Source: Hermodice carunculata
Taxonomy: Eukaryota > Annelida > Polychaeta > Eunicida > Amphinomidae
Direction of reading: 5' to 3'
NCBI GenBank assembly: GCA_964020975.1
Contig: OZ026619.1
Coordinates: forward strand, 98,272,648 to 98,336,647
DNA length: 64,000 nucleotides
Positions 1 to 13,500 of this stretch are shown here, piece after piece. The position numbers and the translations under genes are program-made. The notes beneath the pieces were generated by a model. It had not been told where the DNA came from. It saw nothing but the letters and a program-made list of their open reading frames with translations, and did not search any database. Numbering within the stretch: position 1 is the stretch's first letter; each line of letters opens with the position of its first letter.

Positions 1-807
1 TGGCTGAACATCCCTTTTTAAAGCCACTGAAAACATCAGGTCATTTTAGCCATCCAATAGGAGTGGTGGTCAGAAGCCATATTCGGTGCACAAAAGTCAC
101 ATGCATTATGTAACAACCCAGCAAAAGTTAAAAAGTTGTCCTGAATGACCCTGATGTAGGCTCCAAACCATGCATATATGCACACACAGTACTTAGTAAC
201 TTACAAAATTAATGTGTTAATTTTTTTATGTGGATACTTTTCATTGGGGTTCAGTATATATTATGTGTTGTGCAGATCAAATACGGGCAGAAGTGATTTG
301 TTCTGAAATATAAATATTGGATCCACAGAACAATCAGACAGGGAGCGCCAATTTGATTCAGCTGGGGGATCTTTGTTGAGATGATCAAATACCATCTATT
401 TGTTCTTCTGACCAATTGGATTTAATCATCTGAACAAATATAGTTGTTCATGTGATCAAACAAGAGTATATTTGTTCCTCTGACCCAATCGATTTAATGA
501 GAAAAACAATTCGATTCATATCGAGGAACAAATAGACTGTATTTCATCACATGAAAAAATGCATTTGTTCACCTCATGAAATGTATTTGTTCTTCTGATC
601 AAATGTTTAATCATCCGATAAAATACTAAATAAAACAAGAAACGGTGTTCCATAATACATATATAAACAACGCTTTCATTGGAAAAGTTTGAGCACATAA
701 CAGGTTTTACGGATTATAATAAAAATGAACTAACACTTATTTTACTTCTTATTTTTATATGTCTTTTCATATTTTAAACATTGTAGTGTTATATATAAAT
801 ATAAACA

Positions 808-839
<32 letters not shown>

Positions 840-840
840 A
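1..840. other. Gene B intron 5: AT-rich, loose repeats
   Basis: No exon found. Bases 395-620 hold three loose copies of a block with TTTGTTCyTCTGA and TTTAATCATC, an old tandem repeat. A short TA run lies at 811-840. Confidence 0.4.
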
Positions 841-878
841 TTTGAATGTAAGAGCCAAGAGAAGTCAGTATGTATTAC

Positions 879-963
879 CTGCTGTAGGTATTCCCGCCAA
901 AGCCTGGAGACTGAATGGACGTCGATAGTGATGGATACGCCATAACAGTTGCACAGCTTGAAC
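879..963 (-). CDS. Gene B coding exon 5: CUB2 N-terminal block
   Basis: Eighty-five bases, acceptor TATCTTTTCCAG, donor GTAATA, phase 1 in, phase 2 out. It encodes SSCATV (first CUB2 Cys) and QSPGFGGNTY, a near-perfect CUB motif. I found no following CUB2 exon in bases 1-866, so the gene continues outside the window. Confidence 0.8.
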
Positions 964-3900
964 CTGGAAAAGATAAAGAAAGAGATATCGTTTAACAAGA
1001 ACATTTACCACATGTTCTGTTACGTTTATTTCATATCATGTAAAAAACCGGCGATAAGTTCTTTCCTCAAGGATAGTCGACTATCCATGGTTTTCGAGAA
1101 TTCTATTGGATTTCGTTGTTTTCCTTCACAAGTTATTACAATTTATTTGCAACATGTGTGATTCTAACAAGGCGAGAGCTGTCTTTCCCAGTAAGCCTGC
1201 TTGAAGGGTTAGTTATGTCTGTGTGCCAAAACAGACATATATTGTTTTTCTATAAAATCTCTTCTCTCTCTCTCCGTTTCATTCTTCTTTGTTTAGAGCC
1301 AAATTTGTCAGACAAATATTTCGTTTCAAAACCATTATACATGGAAACTCCAAACTTAGTATCATTATACTTCCATACATCAAGTCTTGAGTTTATGTAA
1401 AAAGCTTGAAGGGTTTTGAAAATTATGCAAATTACAGCGATTTAAAAATTTGAATCTTGAACATCTCCCAATACTTAAAAGGTACAGATAACCAATCATA
1501 CTTCAATCCATATTTATTTGTTGCATTTTTAAATTTACATGGGATCTCTAAAGTCACAGGTCAAGGTCAATTGGACCTTTGAAATGTTCATGCAGCCATA
1601 ACTGGGTCAATTTTCATCTAATTTTATTGATGTTGGATTACCTCGAATTCTAGGTATTGCAGCACTGCACATTTTAATAATTTACATGTGACCTCCAAAG
1701 GTCAAGGTAATTTTGCCATTTTAAATTTTCTTCTAGCCTTAACTCGGTCAATTTCTATCCAATTTCAATCATATTGAACTCAAATTGTAGATATTTTAAC
1801 ACTGCACATTTTTGTGATTTTCATGTGACCTCTAAGTTCAAGATCAATTGGATATTTTAAATTTTTAAGGAGCTATTAATTCTGTCAATTTTTCCAATTC
1901 TAAACATATTGAATCGAAATTATAGGTATTTCAACACTGTATGTATTTGTAGTTTATATGTAACCTCTAACCGTCAAAGGTCAAGGTTATTTGGACCTTT
2001 GAAATTTTCCTCTGACAATAACTTGGTCAATTTTTATCGGATTTTGATCATGTTAGGCTCAAATTGTAGATATTATAACACTGCATATTTTTGTGATTTA
2101 CATGTGACCTCTTAAGTTCAAAGGTCAAGGTTACGTGGCCATTTGAAACTTTCATGCACCCATAACTTGCTTAATTTGGGCCTCTAAATATTCAGCTAGC
2201 CATTACGTGGTCAATTTTCATCCATTCGGTCATGTCAGGCACAAATTGTAGCTATTGAATCACTGCACATTCTTGTAATATGTCAAGGTCATTTGGACTT
2301 TGAATTCATCTAGCCATAAGCTTAATGGAATGTGAAGTACCAATGGACAAAAGTTGTAACATTTAACATTTACAACTTTTGAAGCCACAAATTTGCTTTA
2401 AAGCAAATCTTTTTCCTAGTTGTAATTGCAACTTGGAATTCAAAGAAGACCAGCATCAAGTATAATATCAAAATCTTTGTTCAAATTATACTTGACTGAT
2501 AATAAAGACATGGTATCTAATAGACGCCCTATTGCCTGAAGAATTATTTCAAGCTACACCGAATTTACTCCCTACCTAGGCAGTAGATAGGGCCAACATC
2601 GTAACATGAAAGTAACGGTATATATACTGCTCAAGTTATCAGGTGAATATTAAAATTCACCTTGACAGGCATCATGCCTTGCAAACTATGCTTACCATTG
2701 TTTATTTGCAGTCAGGATGACTCAAATATCAAGGAACTGAAAGGGTATTGGTGCAATATATGCAATGATGAAAAATTTGCAAACCATTTTAACCACACAT
2801 ATTGTCCATCCTCCTGTGTATGAATTAAGTCCAGCCGGTAAGAAAGTGTTTTGACAGTGAATAAAAAAATATCTGTTTAACAAACGATAAGAATCACGCC
2901 TTTGTCACTTCAATATGCTCGGAATCCAATGTTCTGTCTTTCATGGAAATTATGCTTTGGTTTGGTATATTGCATTAGTTTTGTCAAATAGTATACTGAT
3001 CATGGCGCTGCCGAAGCATATTATCTAGAATAGGAAATAACGCTTTGCTTTGGTATATTTCAATAGTTTTGTCAAATAGTACACTGAACATAGCGCAGTC
3101 GAAGAGTATTATCTACTAAAAGCAATCATGCTTTGCTTTGGTGTATTTCAACAGTTTTGTTACACAATATACTAAACACAGCGCTGGCAACAGGGATTAT
3201 CTATGAACATCAATCTCCACGGAAAATGTTACATGTCATTATCAACATTGGATCGAAAACAAGCCATTAATGTTTAAAAGGAGAAGACAGTTCCTTTTTT
3301 TCAAATTCATCACTTTTACCTGCACATATGGACACAAATTCAAGCGTGTGACCACTGTTTACATAATACCGCTATACTTGACAGGTGTTCGCCCGGCAAT
3401 GATTGTGTGACTTCTTAACAATTTTACATGTGAAGCTTAATTCCAGGTCCTCAATGGGCGAAAACCGACACAATCCAATGAAAGCCCCGGAACAGAGAAA
3501 TTCTACTTGTACGGGCAGGGAATGCGGACCCGGAGCATGCTATATTGGATGTTAATAGGTCCATGATGCAGTGTAAGACCTCTTTCTTTGGATCTCCTTT
3601 TAAACAAAAGACTCTGGATTTAATACATGAATAGAAGTTATTAACACCACTAGTTTCTCCAATATAGTAAATATGCTACACAAAGGGACCAACTCCAAAC
3701 TGAATTAATTCCCCGCGCAGCGTTCAATCTGAAACCCTATTATTCGGCATAAGTGGGAAAAACAAAAACAAGAGCGTCAATTACGAAATTTTCGATGAGT
3801 TCACAGTTACATCAAATCGACTGAAAGATTTGAAGATAAGCTACTTTAAATGTGCAATATGCTACGTGACTGTATATCCCATCGCTAAACTAAGGTGTGG

Positions 3901-5062
3901 TAGATCATACTTAGCACTTGTACTCGCCCAATAGACCTCTCTCTTTTTTTCCTCTCCTCTTCTCTTATCTGTACGTAAAGTGATATACCAACTATCAACT
4001 ATATGGCAGTTCAACACTTCCATGTTTGCATCGTCACTGCTTGTACAAGAGGTCTTCATACAGGTAATGTGCCTGTTGACCAATTGTTTTTTGAAATAAA
4101 ATATGTTCAAACCAAACTTACTTTGAAGTGCCCATATTACTAATATAGCGAATAAATTATCCAAACTAATAGGAATATCAAAACGGATATACAACTTTAT
4201 ACCTGTCCAAGCGCTTATAACCATATATAATACCCCTTTCCTCCCTCATCTAAATTATGCCGTTCTAATATGTGGCTACTCATGCGACCGGATACTCAAT
4301 CTACAAACGAAAGCAATGCGTGTTATTTTTTCTGTAATAGACAATGCCCACACCGAACTGCTTTTCAAGAAACTAAAGATACTTAGGCTTAAAGATCTAA
4401 TGTATCAAAAAGCGCTCCACTTCTATATTCGGTATTGTAAAAACGCACTCCCAGATTATTTCAAGAATATGTTTTCCGCCATTCCTGTCGCCCACACATA
4501 CCCCACCTGCTACCGCCATTTTCCCCGTTATGCCACCCGTTCACACTCTTCGGTTCAAAATTGCCTTCGTTATTACATGCCAAAAATATTGAATATGACA
4601 CCCGAAAATATAATGGGGAAATTTATACCCACTAATATTCTGGTTTTTCGAAACATACCCAACTTTGTTTCATCAATAAATATTCCAAATGATGTACTGT
4701 TGCAGATCGTTGTACATGTAATCGTTAAATAGCCTAGTTTGTGATAAAATCTCTGATGTAGTTATATTGCGAAAGTTAATATTGATACACGCCGTATATT
4801 TACCATCGTCTCCATATACACGCTGTCTGTTGTCCGATGGAGCGGACTGACCGTGCGCTGGTGCTGTAGTGGTCTCCCTGTGCTGCGCGAGTAGTTTCGC
4901 TTTCTGGGCCACTCGTTCGGTGCATGAGGGTCATTGTTGCGATAGCGGATTTCACAATCTCAGTTGGGGTTACCCTGACGTACAATGATATTCAGCTTCT
5001 TCTTGTTTTAACTATATATTTGCAACTACTTTTGTAGAACACAATGTTTACTGTACTTTAAT

Positions 5063-5111
<49 letters not shown>

Positions 5112-7305
5112 TGTACTCATCATTGTTTCGCCAAATAAAACTGAGTCTGAGCCTGAGTCCAGAATTCCTCGCTTTCAGGTCAAGGTTTGTCTAAATGTAA
5201 CAAAATATGTTGTGGTCATATTTCTTTAATAAACGTTTTCGTGACTTGCACGGTATTATTGCATGATAACCATAACTTGTTACAAATATATGCAGCACCT
5301 AAACAATGTAATCCTTCATATTTTACGATAACATGCATTCATGTAATCTTTATATGCCATGGTATTACGAATGTAATTCTCTATGCACAACGGCAGTATG
5401 CATGTCCTGTGGTCAATGCGTTCATGTATTGGTAGCCATTGCAAGTCGTTGAAAAGGACTTGGCATGTCAAAATAATGACTGTCTGATGACACGTACTGC
5501 ATGCTTTGTGGTCGGGGTTATAGTCAGTCTGTTGACATGTGTCGCATTATGAGACCACAATGGTCCAGGTGATGGCCTTGCACTGGGAATTCTGGGCTTG
5601 AAACGGTATGATCGCTTGGAGTTTTTTCAGTCCGCCAGTGTGCCTTGACATGGTTGAACATAGCGCCTCTTTTTTTTTCTTTGCAACGTTTCATCAAAAC
5701 CGATGACAAGATTTTTACTTGAAGTAATCCCACTTGAACTGAGTGCCATTGGTATTGATATTGAAAATAGAAAATCGGTCATAGATATACGCTTGGTTCT
5801 ATGAAAGATCATCACCTGTGATTTGAAAGTGTTCAGATTACGCTTGTTGACCTTTTGACATTCTGAGATACGGCAAGCTTTCCTGTAGCTTATTTGTTTT
5901 GACGCACACCTGAGCTGCTGACTTAAACAGTTGGACTCGTATGCCCGTTGCTTCCCCATTTCAAGAGATTTGACTTCTTCAAGCACGTAATCCTCTGTGC
6001 CTTAAGGCTACGAAAACATTGTCTCTTCGGACATTTTACGAAAAATGTTTTAAGGATTGATTGATGTATCGCAACCCTCTGCCTCTCTAATTTTGTATGT
6101 AAGTACATTTCTTTCACATTTCTATTCTTAATACAGGCTGTTATTATATCGATCTGCAAGAGACTTTCGATAAGAGTGATCCTTGCGGTGGATTAAGTGG
6201 AGAATTTTATCATTAATCCAGGCTTCGTACTTGGCTCTGATCCGTTTGTCGTTCCAAGGTGCGCGTTCATCGTCAACATCAACACATAAAGCATTTTAAA
6301 GTTTCTCATGCATCATTTGGAATCTTCAAAAACTTGGACAGCGTGGGACTTCATTAAGGTCACAGAGGAGGTACTCTCACTGAGGAAGCTAGTTCTGGGT
6401 TGTGAAACGCCTGTGCTTGATGTTGACATGTTCATTAATACTGCAGGTCACTGCACAATACATGTACACTGTATAGATCAGAAGGTGATCACTGATTCCT
6501 GACACATGTTGTGAGCAGGTTTAAAGTGGAGTTGCCAGGCATGTCCCAGAAAATCTAAAGAAGCCCTCAGCGACAGTTAATACCCATGTTTTCAATTTAT
6601 TTAACAAGCTATTCTAGCCACCAATCTAACCATTACAGTTCCAACCATTGTTCAGACATTCAGGTGAGAAAAGTGTCTCGGCAAACACTCAGACGGACAT
6701 CCTATCAAAAACACAAACATGATACCTTTCTCTTTGATAGGGCTTGTGACCATGATATTAAAATATAAGTCAGTTTGTACGATAAAAATTGATTGTTATC
6801 TTATCAACATAGAATATACATACTGGGGACGGCCCGGAAATTTATCTTCAGATACGCTTCTTTGTAGGAATGTGCCTTTAATCTGAGATACATGTATCTT
6901 TGACTGCTGACCACATGCAGAGGCAATACTTCGCTACACCATCGTCGTAATAAATTTGCTGTTGATGAGTTCCCTGTAAGCATACAAAAGCCAACACTTT
7001 CTCATATAGCAACACAGTTAGTTTTACTCATGTACAGCGTTAAATAATCATAAAGTTAAAGTTGTCCCATGTAAAAGTGATTATCCTAATCAGCATTTGA
7101 AGGAGTAATTACTCGACGTGCAAGGACGCTCTGGCTAAATCTGTTTTGCAACTTAGTATATACGCCAAAACATACTACCCTGCTGCACGTGTTGACCAGG
7201 TGCTGGTGTCCAAAACCAGTGGCTTTAATAATGGCTCACTACTTATACAATATTGTGTAATGTCTAATACTATTTGCGTTTTTTTCACCATGTAGTCTTT
7301 AAGAA

Positions 7306-7382
<77 letters not shown>

Positions 7383-7561
7383 TATGTATATATATATATA
7401 TATATACATATATTATATATATATATATATATACATATTACAGGTGGATTTGGTGAAAATGGGTGTATTTTCTACTGGCGTTGTGACGTAGTGCTGTCTC
7501 GTGACTCTGAGTTACATTGATTCGCCACTCGTGGCTGATATAGCAAGACAGATAAAATGTC

Positions 7562-7597
<36 letters not shown>

Positions 7598-10500
7598 ATT
7601 GGGCAGCAGGGTTCACACGTTGTGCTGCTATTTTAGTATTTTAAATACCCTATTTCTAGCCAAGTTCACTTGTGAGTCTTCTAGAAGAGTTACACTTAAT
7701 CCTCCGTTACCTTTGCTGTTGCAATTAAAGGAAGACTAAAAGTACCAAACCTAGGTAGCTCAATGATATCATGTTTCAAATTTTCACCTTTTAACAAATG
7801 AACAACGTCAACAAAATATTTAAATTACAACTCCTACAGAAGTTTATTATATAATTAAGAATATAAAATCATCTTGAAGTTCATCACACACATTAACAAC
7901 ATATTCCATGACCAGGAAGAGTTGCTACATATATGTGTATACTTGTTAAGGTCTGAAACTGACACTTTAGGCTCGGACAGAAAATCTCTGAATACAGCGA
8001 TAGTTGGAGCAGAAACCTTTGTTCGTGCCACTTTTATACACTTAGTTTGATGACTATAAAATCGGTTACTTTTGCTATTACCATTACAGAAATTAATTAG
8101 TTCACTCATTTTGGTATTTAATGCCGGCTAGATCTCTGGGCTAGCGGATGATCACTATCACCATCGTAAATCATCCATGCATGACTAAGTCACTTAACGC
8201 GGACCATGTCTGGGGAAAGAAGGGTAGAAATCAAAGTTACTGCGAGACGAGTTGTGGATGCCTGACACAACAAAAATGTAGAGCTATTTCTCGAGCACTT
8301 TGCAAATTTTAATTTGCTATTCACAATTCGTCTGTATTACCCTTTTCTTTCCATATTCACGGCTGATTCAATGCTGTTTACATAGGTGTCTTTGTGTTTT
8401 GTATGCATGCACGATACATGTAAATATGTTTTTGTGTACATACGCAAGTGCATTATTTTTAAGTAACGGAAGGTACTTTACCATCACGTATCTCAAAGTA
8501 GTAGTTGGAGCATGGGGTGGAAAGGAACATGTATGAAGACATGACATGGGCTTTTAAATGATATGATGAACTGTTGGCTCCGTAGATGTAGCACAGGTCC
8601 ATTGCACTGGAAACAAATCCAAACGGTTTCACTGAACCGAGAAGGGGTAAAACAGCCAAAGTACCACCGTCGCCGTGATTCCACGTCACAGTCACCAGCA
8701 AAAGCCCCAAAATATATGGACTCCTATTCAACTTTCCAGAGACCATATACCATGCCGTGGTATTTTTGAAAAAAAAGGAACACTTCACACGGCATGGGAA
8801 AATGCAAGTAATAAAAATGGATTCTTGGCCCTTAAATTGCACTTGAAGAGTAAAGAAAATGTGAGAACTCCCCTAAATTGTCTTGCCGTTCAATCAGGGT
8901 GCTTGCTCACTGATAAAACGAACATATATGAAGCAAAAAGCGGTGTGTAATTTTGCTGCTCATTTTCAGCTACCATTTTTCTGTGTAGCTTGTCCGGCAA
9001 TCTGGTGGGTGATAGAGTTGCTCCTAATTAAATTACGTAGTTAAAAAACGTGACCCACATTCACTAATTTCATCTGAACAATGAGAGCAAAGTTTAAAAA
9101 AATAGGAAAAATCAGAGAATCAACAGTTACCAAAACATTATCACTTATCTTCCAATACGAATATGAAGAAATAGATTTCACTCCTGAGTTCAGACAGACA
9201 GTCACCTATAAAAGGTGGTTTTAAACCCATCCTCCCGGCCTTTGAAATTAGTTTTTATTAACTACAAACGTCAGTTTTTATTTGTTCCAAAACATTTAGG
9301 CCTAACCACTTAGAACCCAAAATTTTTCACGTTTGCCGAAGTTTTCCTGATAAATTATGAATCTGGCAAATTATAAAAGCACGCTACCACCGCTACAACT
9401 ATTCATCGGAAAACTCAGCCCACAGCGTTGCATAGCTAATGAAGTAGTAATCAGATCATTTACAAAAACATGACCCAGATTCACATTTTTCATCCAAGAG
9501 TGACAGCAAAATTAAAGACAGCAAAGAGCAGAGATTCAAAAGTTACCAGAACATCAACATTCATCTTCCAATACCAATATACAAGAGAGTGCTTTCTAAA
9601 ATTACCTTTGGATGATATTTAACCTGAAAGAAAATACAAACCTTCTGTGTGTTTTATAGATAAAGCTCTAATCAATCATTCGCTGGTTCGGCTAGAAAAT
9701 GTAACATTGCATAGTTTTCAAATTAACTATCAGGTATTTTATTGATGTGATATGTTGTATTTTCACAACGCATCCAAAAGAGTCAAACGTAGTCTCGTTT
9801 GTCGCCGTACTTATAAATCGCTTTGAATGCTCAGGCACTTGAAGGGGGTTACCACTATTTCGCCTTAAATACAGAGTGTCACAGTGTGCTTTTACTCGGT
9901 GAATCTTTCATGAGAGCAAACAAGCTAATCTTATTTCAGCACTCTAGAGATATCATACAGTCTTATGTTTCATGTACATTACTTGGATCAAAGCCAGTGA
10001 TTACCAAACCATGTAAAGTAAAGCGAATAGTGCATTATTGCTTGCCATTTCTATGAGTTCTTTACTATTTTATATTCGGAACGAGCGGGGTTCAAACCTG
10101 CAACCTTTGGCACCAGTCGCCTAGCTGAAATGGGAAACGCACATATCCACGCGGCCAAATTATGTTATGATTGAAGGTGTATGAAGATTAATTTTATGTT
10201 TAATTGGAATTATTTGATATATGAAATGGTTAAAGATTTTTCAGAACGAGAAAAACGGGAGCAGATGATTGACATGAAGACATGAAAAGGACATGATACT
10301 GTTGTGAGATCAACCGCTATTGAAGCAGTTGTGAGGAAAACCCAAACTTGTGCAATGTAACTGTCATTCGAAGAGGATTGTAATGATACAGCAATGAGGC
10401 ATTGTGTTAACCATGTAAGTTTTTCTTTCGGATGAAACAAACTAGAAAAAACGTCAGTTCAGCACAAATGTCAGAAAAAATATATGGCCATGGACATTGG

Positions 10501-13500
10501 AAAACGTTTATTATCAGTAGATTCATTTGCAACTGCGAAATTTGGTGTGGACTTCGGAAAGGAGTGTTTTGGAGAAAATTTAAAATATTCAAAACATAGA
10601 AAGTTTCATTTTTGCTCAAAATAATATGGCAGAGAATATTTCAATAGTAGAAGCAAGACATTTGTATTTCTAAAACGCACATACTGAGTGACGTTCAAAG
10701 GTAATTGAAAGGACAATTTAAAAAAAAAAATCTAAATTTAATGAAAATGAAAGGAAGGCATGAATGAGAGCAAAATACAAAAAGTGTTCGTTGAGATTAA
10801 AGCATGGTAAAAATGGTGAAAAATGAGCATAGTTAATACATAGTATATATGGTGTATTTACTGCGTCGATTACATGTACATGATTTAAACAGAGTAAGCT
10901 TGTTTGCTACGAAGTTTAATTTGTTGAATCATGAACAAATTTAGATGCGTGATAACCCATCGCCGTTGTTCCTGTATATTTAAGAATCATTCGTTTCTGG
11001 TAAAACGTGATTATTTTACAATGATGATTCCCCTCGTTGAAGATTAAATGTCCTCTTTGCAATCTGCTAGTTCTAGGGAATCATATCAAAGTATGCGCCT
11101 GTCGGATTTTCTAACGAACTCCAGGACTGAGTCCTGGACATACTCTGTGGTATCAGGGATAATCGACGTAAATACTACTGGAGGCATGTATACCTAACAT
11201 GACTGCCACAAGTTACTAGTGAATTGAGCGCACCGTCATCTTTCTGAAGAATAAATATGTGGACAGAAATACAATGCGATGACATATTTTGGCACATACC
11301 TTTGGCTGTCTAGGAAACCCGGCGTCATGAAGGCTGTGTTGCTCGAAGACCCCACATTGTAGTACGTAGTACAATTTGCGCCCTCACCTGAAAATGAGCA
11401 CACTGCGTCATGTGTGACACGCAATGGTGACGTTGGACCCTGCACGGGGGGGGGGGGGGGAGGAGGGGACTTCCATGTTGGATTTTACTGGGTATGTGCC
11501 GCGGAAAAGGCCTGTTTTCATAACTCTCAGGATTAGAAAAGGCCCCCAAAATGTACACACCTGGATTAGGATAGGGGTACCAATTAGGATGCACCAATGC
11601 AGCAATCCTTTCAACACATTTGAGGATTAAGAAAGGGTATCTTTTACATCTGGTGTAGGATTAAGATAGCGTATTGTATAAATATGTCCACAGTACACCC
11701 ACCCACCCTGATATTGAGTATGTAACACCCCTCCCCCCCCCCGCACTGCATCACATGTAACATGCAATGGTGACATTGTGCACATCTTTTATTTACAAAT
11801 ATGTCCGAAACGCCAATAGGAAGGTAATAACAAATCACTGTCATGAAAAAGAAACGACAAAAATAACAATTCGCTTAACAAATATGATTTGACTACATAA
11901 AGCGAGTGATGCAATCTGCGCTTCTTTACACAACACCAGACATATTCTTTATAGTTTCTGTATACTTCATGATGTAGATGATTCTGTGTGATGTAGATGA
12001 TTATGTTCATTATTGGTCTAATTTACTCCTAGATATAGCTAAACAATTTTTTCGCAAAGTAATTAATATTAAACCAAAGGACAAACCGTGGATAAACTCT
12101 CTCATCAAAAGATTGATGAGAAGGCGTGGTCGAGCCTGGAAACGTTTAAAGAGGTCTGATAAGAAGCCTGATCTGATAAGAAGCCTCATCCCTTGTCACT
12201 GAAGGAATATCTGGATCACGAAAGACTCTTTCAGTACTTAACAAAAATACGCAATAAGGTTGTAAGTGAGATCCAGCGATCCATGCGCACCTCCCTCTCT
12301 AAGTTACGTAATGATCTGGACAGTAAAGAAATGAATCCTAAAAGGTGGTGGATTTTATCTAAGTCTATTCTAGGATGCAAACTACATCAATAGATTCCAC
12401 CAATCTTGCATGGGGGAATAATCGTTTCTGATAATGCTGAAAAGCGCGAAATTTTCAACAAATATTTTGCTAGTCAATGTAAAATAATTCCAAATGACAA
12501 TCACCTTCCTCTTCCAAACTTTGCTCTCCGAACCGATTGTCGCCTAGAATCGATAGAGATTCAAAGAGTACCACCCCCCTCTGTATCTGGACAACACAGT
12601 CATCCCTGAAGCTACCAGTCACACTCATTTAGGGATCACTCTCTCGTGTGATATGACCTGGAATGAGCATATCAGGCGCATTGTGGACAAAGCCAGGAAA
12701 CGCGTTGCCTTACCAAAAAGATTGAAATTCAAATTATCCAGAAAAGCACTGATAAAGCTCTATATCGCAATGGTTCGTCCCATTTTAGAATGTGGTAATG
12801 TTATTTTCGACAACTGTAGTACGTCAATGTCTGACCTACTTGAGTCCGTTCAATACGAAGTAGCCAAAGTATGCACAGGCACACTAAGGCATACCTCTCA
12901 TGACTGGCTATTATATGAACTGGGATGGCCGACCCTTGAAGCCAGGCCCAAAAATTCAAAACTCATATTGTTCTTTAAGATGCTTCATAAGTTAACCCGG
13001 ACTACCTGTCAGCACTCGTACCTGATAATGTAACACTCTCTACCGGGAGACAGTTAAGAAATGCCTTACAAATACGTAAGTTCAATTATGCTACCAAACG
13101 GTTGGGGTACTCATTCCTCCTATCAGTTATTAACCAATGGAACAACCTCCCTGTTGACATTCATGATTCCGATTCGCTGTCCGAATTTAAGCGCATACTA
13201 AGATCAACATTCCTGACAGCTGACAAAGTACCAAATTGCTACTCATATGGAAACCGTTTTGCCAATATCTGTCATACTCAATTAAGATTAGGCCATTCTA
13301 GATTAAACGCAGATCTATTTAGAGTAAATATTCTTCCTTCTCCTGCTTGTTCATGTATGCATCCGGACGAAAATAAGATGCACTTCTTTTTTTATTGTCC
13401 TAAATCTAGACAAAAGCTATTAAGGACTGTTACAAAAATTCTTGCTACAGGTGTAAACCCAAATCTTGTACATTTAGCTGGCGATATCCTTATTGAATTT

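Noticed and set aside
4797-4985. Segment ending GDDG before a GTAAAT donor, resembling the end of a CUB middle exon
   Set aside because: It has no cysteines or CUB strands and lies inside the 3' tail of a LINE fragment on the other strand.
8607-8842. N-terminal extension of the open frame upstream of gene B exon 3, with an apparent signal-like start
   Set aside because: Paralogue comparison and the CCAG acceptor at 8606 show that it is intron read-through; the true signal peptide is at 16158-16218.
8563-8950. Plus-strand open frames opposite gene B exon 3
   Set aside because: Shadow frames; the minus strand has CUB motifs and correct splice sites.
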